DNA of 64,000 nucleotides, from contig NZ_CAJGZJ010000005.1 of the NCBI RefSeq assembly GCF_904846225.1, positions 62,001-126,000 on the forward strand, written 5' to 3'. Each line of letters opens with the position of its first letter. Within the stretch, counting starts at the first letter, position 1. Source of the DNA: Psychrobacter immobilis (GTDB lineage Bacteria > Pseudomonadota > Gammaproteobacteria > Pseudomonadales > Moraxellaceae). Shown one piece after another: positions 17,179 through 26,229 of the stretch. The position numbers and the translations under genes are program-made. Under the pieces are notes generated by a model that saw only the letters and a list, made by a program, of their open reading frames with translations, had not been told where the DNA came from and searched no databases.

Positions 17179-18048
17179 ATGCAAAAAAAACTAATGAGCT
17201 TGGTAACAAAAACGACCAAGCAACATAAAGATAAAGTGTTGGGAGCGATTCAGCCCGCACGTTATCTAAAAGGCTTGCATGAACAGCAGGTTGGTCTCAA
17301 TAAAACCGTCATTATTACTGGGGCCAGCTCGGGCTTGGGCGAAGGTATGACAAGACTCTTTGCCAAGCTCGGCTACAATCTCGCGATATGCGCACGCCGT
17401 ATTGATCGCCTAGAGCACTTAAAAGCAGAACTGACAGCAGAATATCCTAATATACGCGTCGAGTACCGTGCGCTAGACGTCAGTGATTACGATACGGTTT
17501 TTGAAGTGTTTGACGCCTTTGCCGATGATTTTGGCAGTATTGATAGAGTAGTGGTCAATGCTGGTATTGGCGATAGTCGCCGTATTGGCAAGGGACGCTT
17601 TGATACCAATCGACGTACGGTCGAAATTAATTTTATATCGGCATTGGCGCAATGTGAAGCCGCGATGAATATCTTTCGAACGCAAAACAGCGGTCATCTG
17701 GTCGTGATATCAAGTATGTCAGCGATGCGTGGACTACCCAAACACTTGACGGCCTATGGCGCTAGCAAAGCTGGGCTGGCTCATTTAGCAGAAGGGATTC
17801 GTGCAGATATGCTTTTGACCAAACTGCCGATTAAAGTGTCTACTATTTACCCCGGCTATATCCGTACTGAAATTAATGAAAATGCCAAACCATTACCGTT
17901 TGAAGTGGATGCTGATACTGGTACTCAGGCAATGGTTGCAGCAATTGAAGCTGGCGTGAGTGAAGCGTGCGTGCCAAGCCTACCGTGGTCAATCGTCGGT
18001 CAGGCAATGAAGCGCTTGCCGTTGCGAGTGATGAGTAGGTTAAGCTAA
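17179..18048 (+). CDS. Short-chain dehydrogenase/reductase
   Basis: A 289-residue NAD(P)-dependent oxidoreductase with a classical SDR core. The cofactor motif is TGASSGLGEG near residue 48, followed by ICARRIDRL, which favours NADP. NAGIG gives the central structural motif, VVISSMSAMRG the catalytic Ser, and YGASKAG the Tyr-x3-Lys pair. An N-terminal extension of about 40 residues precedes the core and is rich in Lys and Gln. It follows the ACAD, kinase and phosphatase genes on the same strand and is convergent with an acyl-CoA ligase. By analogy with LvaD-type clusters it could oxidise or reduce a hydroxy- or ketoacyl intermediate. The substrate is not known. Confidence 0.85.
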   Translation: MQKKLMSLVTKTTKQHKDKVLGAIQPARYLKGLHEQQVGLNKTVIITGASSGLGEGMTRLFAKLGYNLAICARRIDRLEHLKAELTAEYPNIRVEYRALDVSDYDTVFEVFDAFADDFGSIDRVVVNAGIGDSRRIGKGRFDTNRRTVEINFISALAQCEAAMNIFRTQNSGHLVVISSMSAMRGLPKHLTAYGASKAGLAHLAEGIRADMLLTKLPIKVSTIYPGYIRTEINENAKPLPFEVDADTGTQAMVAAIEAGVSEACVPSLPWSIVGQAMKRLPLRVMSRLS

Positions 18049-18074
18049 TACGATTAACTTGCTCAATGCTAGAT

Positions 18075-18112
18075 AAAAAGAAGCCCACTATTATTATAGC
18101 GGGCTTCTTTTT
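18075..18112. terminator. Bidirectional terminator between SDR and fadD
   Basis: AAAAAGAAGCCC at 18075-18086 pairs with GGGCTTCTTTTT at 18101-18112, with a 14-base loop. A and T tracts on both sides suit termination for both the SDR gene and the convergent ligase gene. Confidence 0.85.
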
Positions 18113-18157
18113 GTGTTTATTTCAAATTATGTTTATCTCAAAATAAGAACGTGAAAA

Positions 18158-19858
18158 TTATAACGTCTGAGGATTGTCTAAAATATGTTTTTCACGCAGT
18201 TTTTGACGTAGCACTTTACCCACATTACTCTTTGGTAGTTCACTGACAAATTCGATATGACGCGGACATTTATAGCCAGTCAAATTGTCTAATGCAAATT
18301 CGGTAATGATTTCTTTAGTCACGTTATTATCTGCAGGGACAATATAAATTTTGACCGCTTCGCCTTGTCGTTCATCAGGAATACCAATCACTGCGCAATC
18401 AATAATGCCATCGCAGTCAAGCATAACCGATTCAACTTCATTTGGGAAAACGTTGAATCCTGAGACCAAAATCATGTCTTTTTTGCGATCAAGTAGGGTA
18501 AAGTAGCCTTTTTCATCCATACTAGCGATATCGCCCGTTCGGAAGTAACCATCGCTGGTAAAGTCTTCATTACTGTCTCTATTCAGATAACCTGAGGTCA
18601 CGTTTGGTCCTTTGATGCACATCTCGCCTGCGTGATTAACGCCCACACGTTTACCATCTTCGTCAATGAGAATAATATCGATACTGGGTACGGGTATACC
18701 AATCGTTCCATTAAACTTGCGATCAGTAATGACGTTGGCAGTACCGCCAGCGACACCTTCAGTCATGCCCCAACCTTCGACCATCGGACAGCCAGTAACC
18801 TCTAACCAACGTGCGGCGGTCTGCTCAGTGGCTGCCATACCACCCGCTTGAGTGATTCTTAATGGACCAAAATTTAAGTCTTTAAAGCTTGGCTGATCAA
18901 GTAAAGCCTTGAATAGCGTGTTCACGCCTGGGAAAATATGGAAGGGTTGTTTTGATAATGTTTTGACAAAGCCCGCCATGTCACGTGGATTTGGTACCAT
19001 TATAAAAGTGTAGCCTGAACGCATACCTAGCAAACTGAGTGAAAATGCAAAGATATGATAAAGCGGCAATGCCATGACCATATTGATATATACCTCATTA
19101 ATCTCTGAGGTGACAGGACGGTACCAAGATTCTGCCATCAATGCAGCAGACACTATATTGCGCTGAGTCAGTATCGTACCTTTGGATAATCCTGTCGTTC
19201 CACCTGTATATTGCAAGATCGCCAATTGATCTAAGCTAATTTTTGGTGGATGAAAAGGTGGGTTTTTACCTCTTTTCAGCACGTCAGGAAACTTAGTGAC
19301 TTCATGCTTTGGATCATCGAGTTTATACTTAGGTATTAAACGTTTGACTTGACGCACAATGGTATTGACCAACATACCCTTTAAACCCATCATATCGCCC
19401 AGTTTGGACAAGACAATACGCTTGATGGCAGTCTCATCGACGACTTGCTCTAATGCTTGTGCAAAGTTATCGACTACAAAAATAACCTGAGCACCTGAGT
19501 CATTTAACTGATGTCGCAGCTCACGCCCTGTATATAATGGATTAACAGGCGTACAAACGTAGCCCGCCCGCAAAATACCGATCATGGTTGGCAAGTATTG
19601 AGGGACGTTTGGCATCATTAGTGCTATTACACTGCCTCTAGGAAGCCCTTGTGCTTGTAACCATGCCGCCACAGCAAGTGACGCTTTATCAACGTCACCA
19701 TAGGTATGAGTGACGCCCATACATATTGTCATTGGATGCATATGAAAACGATCAAAACACTCTTCATATAGCTCCATTATGCTGCTATATTTATCTGGAT
19801 TGATGGTCTTAGGTACACCCTTCGGGTAATGGGCAAGCCATGGTTTATTCGGCGTCAT
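18158..19858 (-). CDS. fadD: Long-chain-fatty-acid-CoA ligase
   Basis: A 566-residue AMP-forming acyl-CoA synthetase that activates fatty acids at the membrane. The ATP loop is YTGGTTGLSKGTIL, the A5 region is GWGMTEGVAGG, the hinge motif GYFRTGDIA and LLDRKKDMILVSGFNV, and the catalytic C-terminal lysine lies in KSNVGKVLRQKL. The length matches E. coli FadD (561). AGGA lies eight bases before the ATG. It is convergent with the SDR gene of the hydroxyacyl cluster, and could supply the CoA thioester that the kinase and dehydrogenase act on. Confidence 0.93.
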   Translation of the reverse strand: MTPNKPWLAHYPKGVPKTINPDKYSSIMELYEECFDRFHMHPMTICMGVTHTYGDVDKASLAVAAWLQAQGLPRGSVIALMMPNVPQYLPTMIGILRAGYVCTPVNPLYTGRELRHQLNDSGAQVIFVVDNFAQALEQVVDETAIKRIVLSKLGDMMGLKGMLVNTIVRQVKRLIPKYKLDDPKHEVTKFPDVLKRGKNPPFHPPKISLDQLAILQYTGGTTGLSKGTILTQRNIVSAALMAESWYRPVTSEINEVYINMVMALPLYHIFAFSLSLLGMRSGYTFIMVPNPRDMAGFVKTLSKQPFHIFPGVNTLFKALLDQPSFKDLNFGPLRITQAGGMAATEQTAARWLEVTGCPMVEGWGMTEGVAGGTANVITDRKFNGTIGIPVPSIDIILIDEDGKRVGVNHAGEMCIKGPNVTSGYLNRDSNEDFTSDGYFRTGDIASMDEKGYFTLLDRKKDMILVSGFNVFPNEVESVMLDCDGIIDCAVIGIPDERQGEAVKIYIVPADNNVTKEIITEFALDNLTGYKCPRHIEFVSELPKSNVGKVLRQKLREKHILDNPQTL

Positions 19859-20353
19859 AATCAGCGTCCTGGAAATTTAAAAGGGATTGAGATATTGCAA
19901 TAAAGCAGTCTTATCCGTAGCAATGCAATATATCAACGCTGACGTAAATTATTTTTTGCTGAAAAAAATAACATGCTTATTTATTAACTGGTCGCTAAGT
20001 TTTCATTATCGTTATACATTTTTCTTAGCTATTGTTAGTAATTCATCATCGGATAGATTGAACAACAGATGGCGTAATAATATATTTTTTACGCTTGAAT
20101 AAGCTGGATCTAGTGCTTATAACTAAAGTACCAAAAATCGATACATTCGAGCAATACACTAGCATGAATACAATATTAAGTAATATCGGTATAGCAATAC
20201 TGAGCAGTACATAAATAAAGCTATAACATACAATCTATGTTTCATTAGAGTGAATAAAATTTAGCCATGTTAGCGCGTTTAGATATTAGCGCTCGACTTG
20301 AGGAGACGCGATAGCATAATGATTCTCTGATAAGCGCTAATAGGAAAGAATCA
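19859..20353. other. Intergenic region with long inverted repeat
   Basis: 495 bases between fadD (starting leftward) and the end of the thioesterase gene. Frames here lack ribosome sites. An inverted repeat TATTAGCGCT (20283-20292) and AGCGCTAATA (20333-20342), ten bases perfect with a 40-base spacer, lies just past the thioesterase stop. It could be the base of a branched terminator, although it lacks a T run. Confidence 0.45.
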
Positions 20354-20941
20354 TTAGCTATCAGCCTGTTCTGTGATCGCTTTTTGAATAGCATCGTATA
20401 ATTTTTGTGGCACTCGGATAGGTCGCATTGGTATGGTGCTAGTAGAGGCAGTATTTGATTCATTATTAGATATCGATTCTGGCTTCACTAGGTTTTGTAC
20501 GCAAGCAATAACGATTTTAGTGCAACTTAATAAACTGTTATTGGCTTTGTTAATAGAGCTATCATCTGATGTATGACGATGAATACTTTGATAAAATATC
20601 ATGCTGGCAGGTTTTAGTTCAACTTTATCGATACGCACATTGATGACTTCATCCAGTAGAATGGCTCTTTTATATTGCAAATCGGCTTGACTCACGACAA
20701 AATGCTGTACGTCACCACTATCGGTCTGTAAAAAATAGCCATTAAGACCCAGCTCAGTAAACCAGTCGCGTCGGCAGTTTTCAAAGAATACCAAATGGTT
20801 GGCATGATAGACTATGCCACCAGCGTCAGTGTGGTTAATATAGACTTTATAATCAGCAGCAAATAGTGGCGCGCTTGATTTGTCGGATGTTGAGACTGCG
20901 TTTGAATCTTTACTCGTAGTGGCTGTCATAGTGATACTCAT
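20354..20941 (-). CDS. YbgC/FadM-like acyl-CoA thioesterase (4HBT fold)
   Basis: A 195-residue hot-dog-fold thioesterase. The active-site block is YINHTDAGGIVYHANHLVFFE: the Asp and the following His-Ala-Asn pattern are those of the YbgC/4-hydroxybenzoyl-CoA thioesterase family. The fold continues with ADLQYKRAILLDEVINVRI and ASMIFYQSIHR. Residues 1-28 are a Ser/Thr-rich leader, and about 50 residues at the C-terminus are extra compared with a 135-residue YbgC. It hydrolyses acyl-CoA in the cytosol and may balance the nearby acyl-CoA ligase. The leader upstream contains a 14-bp tandem array. The start has no strong Shine-Dalgarno, and Met5 is an alternative. Confidence 0.82.
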   Translation of the reverse strand: MSITMTATTSKDSNAVSTSDKSSAPLFAADYKVYINHTDAGGIVYHANHLVFFENCRRDWFTELGLNGYFLQTDSGDVQHFVVSQADLQYKRAILLDEVINVRIDKVELKPASMIFYQSIHRHTSDDSSINKANNSLLSCTKIVIACVQNLVKPESISNNESNTASTSTIPMRPIRVPQKLYDAIQKAITEQADS

Positions 20942-20960
20942 AAAATGGTTGGATCGCTGT

Positions 20961-21044
20961 CAGTTAATAAACGCGACTTAATAAATGTGACTTAATAAAT
21001 GTGACTTAATAAATGTGACTTAACAAAGGTCATTTAATAAAAAG
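20961..21044. repeat. 14-bp tandem repeat array
   Basis: Three identical units GACTTAATAAATGT at 20975, 20989 and 21003 are flanked by decayed units (20961, 21017, 21031). The array lies 20-100 bases upstream of the thioesterase start on the minus strand, so in or near its promoter. It has no spacers and is not a CRISPR. Confidence 0.9.
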
Positions 21045-21215
21045 CGATGTATGTGGTAATAGATATAATTGATAGTAACAGTTACTTTATCGTAAGATAC
21101 AAAAGCACGCAACAGATAGGCTGTCTTACGTCTGTTATCATAGCCACTTAGTTGCCGTTACCTCTCATATATTCGTATCAGCACTGTAGTTTAATTAATT
21201 AGTATAGGATGGTTT

Positions 21216-22040
21216 ATGCCTCGTTTTGTCAGTTTTAATATCAATGGTATTCGCGCTCGCCAACATCAGCTTGAGGCTGTACGAGAGGTCATCGATCCTG
21301 ATGTGATGGGTCTACAAGAAACGAAAGTTCATGATGAGCAGTTTCCACTTCAAGACATAGAAAGTCTTGGTTATCATGTAGAATATTTTGGCCAAAAAGC
21401 CCATTATGGTGTCGCACTATTGTCCAAGGTTGCGCCCATCTTTGTACAAAAAGGTTTTCCTAGCGAAGATGTAGAGGCGCAAAAACGTTTTATTCATGCT
21501 CGTTATGAATTTGACGGTCGTGAAATTGATGTGCTTAATGGTTATTTTCCGCAAGGAGAGAGTCAAGACCATCCTACTAAATTTCCTATGAAGCGTGCGT
21601 ATTATGCCGACTTAATGGCTTATATCGATACTTTAAAAGCCGAAGGACGTTCGCTTATTATTATGGGTGATATGAATATTGCTCCAGAAGATATCGATAT
21701 CGGCATTGGTGAAGTTAATGCGAAGCGCTGGCTTAAAAATAGAAAAACGTCATTTTTGCCAGAAGAACGTGAGTGGTATAGCGCATTAATGTCGCGCGAG
21801 TTGACCGATACGTACCGTTTGCACTACCCAGAAAGTACAGAGTTCTACAGTTGGTTTGATTATCGCAGTCGCGGATTCGATGATGACCCTAAGCGTGGTT
21901 TACGAATCGACCATATCTTATGTACGTCTGATTTGGTGGGTTCATGTGTCGATGCAGGTATCAGTTATGAGCTGCGAGCCATGGAAAAACCCTCTGACCA
22001 TGCACCAATTTGGTCAGTATTTGATTTGAATAAGCTGTAG
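21216..22040 (+). CDS. xthA: Exodeoxyribonuclease III
   Basis: A 274-residue AP endonuclease and 3' exonuclease of the EEP superfamily that acts in base excision repair. N-terminal FNINGIRAR, LQETKVHDEQFP (metal-binding Glu), VLNGYFPQGE, IMGDMNIAPEDIDIG (Asp-x-Asn), RGLRIDHIL and SDHAPIW (catalytic Asp-His) follow in the expected order. The length matches E. coli XthA. The TAG stop at 22038-22040 is part of the left end of a repeat element (GTAGGACATGTCATCA). The gene stands alone. Confidence 0.95.
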   Translation: MPRFVSFNINGIRARQHQLEAVREVIDPDVMGLQETKVHDEQFPLQDIESLGYHVEYFGQKAHYGVALLSKVAPIFVQKGFPSEDVEAQKRFIHARYEFDGREIDVLNGYFPQGESQDHPTKFPMKRAYYADLMAYIDTLKAEGRSLIIMGDMNIAPEDIDIGIGEVNAKRWLKNRKTSFLPEEREWYSALMSRELTDTYRLHYPESTEFYSWFDYRSRGFDDDPKRGLRIDHILCTSDLVGSCVDAGISYELRAMEKPSDHAPIWSVFDLNKL

Positions 22041-22130
22041 GACATGTCATCAATTAGCACGCTTAATCATTTAGTGGTCTTCAAATGGCTAAATTTTAAG
22101 CCTCACAATCTAAATGATGACACGGCCTAG
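22037..22130. repeat. Internally deleted repeat element after xthA
   Basis: A 94-bp copy with ends GGACATGTCATCAATTAGCAC and GATGACACGGCCTAG. It matches the copy at 45037-45212 at both sides but lacks its middle 80 or so bases; the junction falls at an ATTTT sequence present on both sides of the lost part. The left end provides the xthA stop codon. Confidence 0.85.
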
Positions 22131-22209
22131 TATTTATAAAATATTTATCTGAAAATTATCAGACTCTGTCTATAACTAATATCAAAAATTAAGTAATAAG
22201 GATTTAACG

Positions 22210-23433
22210 ATGGCTGTCGGACATGTTGCAGTACCTACTACTATTTATCCTATCGAAGGAATCAAATTAAGCGCCACTGCAGCGGGTGTACGCTACAAAG
22301 ATCGTGACGACTTAGTTGTGGTTGAGATAGCAGATAGGGCCACTACTGCGGTTGTGACTACCAAAAATACCTTTTGTGCTGCACCTGTGCGTATATTACG
22401 TGAGCACTTTGCGAAAGCCAGTCCGCGCTATTTGGTGACCAACACTGGCAATGCGAATGCGGGTACTGGCGCTGATGGTAAACGTCGTGCTATCGATATC
22501 TGTCAGGCTTTGGCGAGTAAAGCGGGTGTGGATATCAACGCAGTGTTGCCATTCTCTACTGGCGTGATTGGCGAGCCGCTAAACAGCGATGCCGTTATTG
22601 CAGGTTTAGATGAGGCGCTTGCCAATTTGGCTCCTAGCAATTGGCTGGCTGCGGCGAATGGTATTCGTACCACCGATACGGTTCCCAAGCTTGCTAGTCA
22701 AAAGGTTGATATAGATAATCTCAGCTATCACATTACTGGAATGTCAAAAGGTTCAGGTATGATACGCCCAAATATGGCGACCATGCTGGGTTACGTGGCG
22801 ACAGATGCCAATATCGCTGCTGATTTACTACAAGAGATGCTAATCGCTATCAATGAGCAGTCTTTCAACCGCATCACAGTCGATGGCGATACGTCAACCA
22901 ATGATTGCTGTGTATTAATAGCGACAGGTGCTGCCAGCTTGGATGTAATCGATAGCCCAAAACATCCGCATTATCAGCCAGTTTTTGCCGCCTTAACTGA
23001 AGTGTTCGTACGTCTAGCACAATTAATTGTACGTGACGGTGAAGGCGCTACCAAGTTCATGACCGTGAAAGTCACTGGTGGTAAGACAACACAAGAGTGC
23101 TGTGATGTGGCATATGCCGTTGCTCATTCGCCATTGGTAAAAACAGCATTTTTCGCTAGTGATGCCAATTGGGGTCGTATCTTAGCGGCAGTTGGTTATG
23201 CGGGTATCGAAGATCTGGATACAGAGCAAGTCGATGTATATTTAGATGAGGTGATGATTTGCCAAAATGGGGGCGTTGCCTCTAGTTATACGGAAGAGGC
23301 AGGCAAGATCGTCATGAGCCGCGCTGAGATTACCATTCACATTGATCTTGCCCGTGGTGATGCCAGCGATACGGTTTATACTTGTGATTTATCATACGAT
23401 TATGTCAAAATTAATGCCGATTATCGCAGTTAA
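22210..23433 (+). CDS. argJ: Bifunctional ornithine acetyltransferase / N-acetylglutamate synthase
   Basis: A 407-residue enzyme of arginine synthesis. ArgJ cleaves itself into alpha and beta chains at an Ala-Thr bond; here that is RPNMATMLGY (Ala190-Thr191), and Thr191 becomes the nucleophile. TNTGNANAGTG and ITVDGDTSTNDCC are the conserved acetyl and ornithine site blocks, and the C-terminal GGVASSYTEEAG and the Asn-rich end fit the family. AAGGAT sits before the ATG. It is transcribed alone, after the repeat remnant that follows xthA. Confidence 0.96.
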   Translation: MAVGHVAVPTTIYPIEGIKLSATAAGVRYKDRDDLVVVEIADRATTAVVTTKNTFCAAPVRILREHFAKASPRYLVTNTGNANAGTGADGKRRAIDICQALASKAGVDINAVLPFSTGVIGEPLNSDAVIAGLDEALANLAPSNWLAAANGIRTTDTVPKLASQKVDIDNLSYHITGMSKGSGMIRPNMATMLGYVATDANIAADLLQEMLIAINEQSFNRITVDGDTSTNDCCVLIATGAASLDVIDSPKHPHYQPVFAALTEVFVRLAQLIVRDGEGATKFMTVKVTGGKTTQECCDVAYAVAHSPLVKTAFFASDANWGRILAAVGYAGIEDLDTEQVDVYLDEVMICQNGGVASSYTEEAGKIVMSRAEITIHIDLARGDASDTVYTCDLSYDYVKINADYRS

Positions 23434-23496
23434 AACTGTTAGGCTTCTTAATTGTCTAATCTATACTTATTACAGAAAGCTAGAGTGCTTATTTTA

Positions 23497-23537
23497 TAGC
23501 AAAAAGCTAGAGTGATAATCGCTCTAGCTTTTTGCTA
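23497..23537. terminator. Strong bidirectional terminator after argJ
   Basis: A perfect 16-base stem: TAGCAAAAAGCTAGAG (23497-23512) and CTCTAGCTTTTTGCTA (23522-23537), with a nine-base loop. A partial direct copy of the left arm (AGAAAGCTAGAGTG) lies at 23476-23489. The position, 64 bases after argJ, fits transcription termination. Confidence 0.85.
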
Positions 23538-23715
23538 CCTACATTGCGGTGGTTATCAATTTACACTCTTATTCAATACGTTTTATTAACATCAGTTGCA
23601 AAAGCTGACGTTACTTTACAAAGCAGTCATAGAGAGAAAGGCGTTCTGCCCTCTATACTACCCTCAGTAAATAATAACAGCCAACGCAGAATACCAATTA
23701 ACTGAGGATTGAATA

Positions 23716-24114
23716 ATGAAAAAATTAGTACTTGCAGCGTTAATGACAACTTTTACCCTTTCAGGTTGTTCTATGATGAGTATGGACAATGAGCGCACAA
23801 TGGTTGTTGAAGGACAGCCTATGAACGTTAAAGTCGTTAATATCAAAAGCTTTGATATAGAAATTGCCCCACGTAAGGCTGTTTGTGATCTTACTGCCAG
23901 TAATGGCATGAAAGTTGAATCACAGTGCTTACAGTACCGTCAGAGCTATCAGAAAAACTTTACCACTCTAAATGGCAACATCCAAGGCTTCACTTATGAG
24001 CCAAACTACCGTTACATGCTTGATGTACGTCAAGAAGCAGTGACTGCCGAAGGTTCTAACGTGGTACAACCAGTTTGGATTTTGAACGAAGTTATTTCAA
24101 AAACTGCTGAGTAA
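23716..24114 (+). CDS. DUF4377-like lipoprotein
   Basis: A 132-residue predicted lipoprotein. The signal peptide MKKLVLAALMTTFTLSGCS ends in the lipobox LSGC (Cys18 lipidated). The mature part has two further Cys (VCDLTAS and SQCLQYRQS) and the block NIQGFTYEPNYRYMLDVRQE. The C...QCL...GF-x-Y-E-P-x-Y-x-Y-x-L-V pattern resembles DUF4377 proteins, whose function is unknown. A weak GAGG precedes the ATG. A TTCG-loop terminator follows 44 bases later, so it is a single-gene unit. It probably sits in the outer membrane facing the periplasm. Confidence 0.78.
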   Translation: MKKLVLAALMTTFTLSGCSMMSMDNERTMVVEGQPMNVKVVNIKSFDIEIAPRKAVCDLTASNGMKVESQCLQYRQSYQKNFTTLNGNIQGFTYEPNYRYMLDVRQEAVTAEGSNVVQPVWILNEVISKTAE

Positions 24115-24157
24115 TGTCAGAGATATTAGCTAATATTTATGAGTAGCTAGTAATCAC

Positions 24158-24189
24158 AAAAAAGCCTCTAATTCGTTAGAGGCTTTTTT
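24158..24189. terminator. TTCG tetraloop terminator
   Basis: AAAAAAGCCTCTAA (24158-24171) and TTAGAGGCTTTTTT (24176-24189) pair perfectly around a TTCG loop. It serves the lipoprotein gene on the left and the convergent sdaA on the right. Confidence 0.92.
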
Positions 24190-24234
24190 TGTTTTAGCAA
24201 TAAATCTAATGGCCTAAATTAGCACTGATTATAG

Positions 24235-25668
24235 TTAGCACTGGCTATAGTTAACGCTGACACCGTGGGTCGCCGTTGGAATACGGTTATCAGCATAGAC
24301 CGCAAGACCGCCACGAGCAGTCTCTTTATACTTATCAGACATATCAGCGCCTGTTTGCTTCATGGTTTCTATCGCTTTGTCTAATGAGACAAAGTGCTGA
24401 CCATTACCTCTACAGGCCAAACGTGCGCCATTAATGGCTTTGACCGCGCCCATTGCATTACGCTCAATGCAAGGGACTTGCACCAGTCCGCCGATAGGGT
24501 CGCAAGTAAGACCTAAGTTATGCTCAATACCGATTTCAGCAGCATTTAAACATTTGGCCGGCGACCCATTCATGATTTCTGCCAATGCAGAGCCTGCCAT
24601 GGCGCAAGCGGAGCCAACTTCACCTTGGCAGCCGACTTCAGCACCAGAGATTGAGGCATTTTGTTTGATTAAGCTACCGATAGCGGTGGCATTCAATAAA
24701 AACTTGCGTACACCGTCTTGGCTATAATTGGGCAAAAAGTCACGATAGTAGTGTAGTACGGCTGGAATGATACCTGCTGCACCATTGGTGGGTGCAGTCA
24801 CCACTTTACCGCCATTGGCATTTTCTTCGTTGACGGCGAGTGCATACAAATCAACCCAGTCCATTGCTGCCAACTTATCAGTCTTTGATATTGGCTGATC
24901 TTTTTCGGCGCTCAGCTGCACATGTAAGTCTTTTGCACGCCGTTTGACATCTAGTCCGCCCGGTAAAATGCCTGAATTTTCACAGCCTTGTTTGACACAG
25001 TCTTGCATCACTTCCCAAATATTGTCTAAATAGGCGAATACTTCTTCTTTATCATGGAAGTGGCATTCGTTCGCCAATACTAAATCACTGATGCTTAACT
25101 CATGCTGAGAGCACTGATCTAGCAGTTCAGCCGCGTTATTAAAAGGGTAAGGCACACGATCAATCGTTGGACTGGCCTGATCTTCATCTGGATCGGTGGC
25201 GTCTTCTTCGTTAATCACAAAACCGCCACCCACTGAATAATAGGTCTGCTGATAGCGAGAACCGTCAATCAATGTGGCTCGAAGTGTCAATGCGTTAGGG
25301 TGATAAGGCAAAACAGTGTCATCGTACCAGTAGATATCTTGTTCGGTATCAAACGCAACCGTATGAATACCTGATACATTTAGTGTTTTGTCAGAAAAAA
25401 TAGGAGAAAGATAGTTGCTAGTCAGTCGTGTATCAATGGTGCTGGGCGTATGTCCAAGTAATCCTAGCAGTATGGCCGTATCAGTTGCATGTCCTTTTCC
25501 TGTCGCCGCTAAAGAACCGTAAAGCTCAATTTCAATCTTTTCGATAGCCGTCAGTTCTGTTTGCTTGCCTAATGACGCGAGAAAAAGATTTGCAGCGACC
25601 ATTGGTCCTACCGTATGCGAGCTTGATGGACCGATTCCGATTTTAAATAAGTCAAAAACACTAATCAT
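24235..25668 (-). CDS. sdaA: L-serine dehydratase, single-chain iron-sulfur type
   Basis: A 477-residue enzyme that deaminates L-serine to pyruvate with a [4Fe-4S] cluster. The beta domain begins [20 protein letters not shown], and the catalytic alpha domain has [15 protein letters not shown] and [19 protein letters not shown]. Cys347, Cys389 and Cys400 correspond by a constant offset to the three cluster ligands of Legionella serine dehydratase. The last residue, Cys477 (VNYSQC), matches the C-terminal tail cysteine that fills the fourth iron site in that structure. An acidic insertion (residues 154-166) is short. It is monocistronic. Confidence 0.95.
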   Translation of the reverse strand: MISVFDLFKIGIGPSSSHTVGPMVAANLFLASLGKQTELTAIEKIEIELYGSLAATGKGHATDTAILLGLLGHTPSTIDTRLTSNYLSPIFSDKTLNVSGIHTVAFDTEQDIYWYDDTVLPYHPNALTLRATLIDGSRYQQTYYSVGGGFVINEEDATDPDEDQASPTIDRVPYPFNNAAELLDQCSQHELSISDLVLANECHFHDKEEVFAYLDNIWEVMQDCVKQGCENSGILPGGLDVKRRAKDLHVQLSAEKDQPISKTDKLAAMDWVDLYALAVNEENANGGKVVTAPTNGAAGIIPAVLHYYRDFLPNYSQDGVRKFLLNATAIGSLIKQNASISGAEVGCQGEVGSACAMAGSALAEIMNGSPAKCLNAAEIGIEHNLGLTCDPIGGLVQVPCIERNAMGAVKAINGARLACRGNGQHFVSLDKAIETMKQTGADMSDKYKETARGGLAVYADNRIPTATHGVSVNYSQC

Positions 25669-26229
25669 AATAAATTACCGAAAATTTTAAGTGGGTTAGC
25701 AGATTTTATTTGCTGCTTTAATCACTTTTATTGAGAATAGTAATAGATAGCCATCGTTTCGATAAAACAACAAAAGTTAGGTATTAAATGCTATCTATGA
25801 AAGTAGTGGAGTAAAGGCATAAAGATAACGATTGAATAATAACTTTTATTTATTTTGAAACTCCGCTATCATGCTCGGAGTCAACTAATATGTAACATCC
25901 TGTAAGTTAGTTGTCGTTATAGATTACATAGAATCCTAAACGATCAAAATTGTTTTTAATAGAACATATCCAACCTTATGTGTTTACCAAGGAATATGAC
26001 CATCATAGAAAATAGTACTTTTAGTTTGTTATATTAAAACATAAATGAATGAGCACGACCCATTATAGATGGGAAGATATAGAATTTCACTATTTATAGC
26101 AGTTTTTGGCCACTTATAGTAGTTTCTAGTCACATAGCCTAATTATAAAATTTTCGATTTAACGCATTTTCTATTTTATCAGTTATTTTAGCCTATTACT
26201 TTAGCTCAGCTCACATAGGATAAGCGCGC
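25669..26229. promoter_or_regulatory. Long divergent intergenic region sdaA / uracil permease
   Basis: 561 bases without a credible gene. Two small hairpins lie back to back: ACTCCG...CGGAGT at 25860-25881 and CAACTAA...TTAGTTG at 25882-25913. They are about 320 bases before the permease ATG, so they could be part of a long leader or operator sites. The rest is AT-rich with no clear motif. Confidence 0.45.

Noticed and set aside
20961..21044. CRISPR array
   Set aside because: The units abut directly with no spacers, and no cas genes are present.
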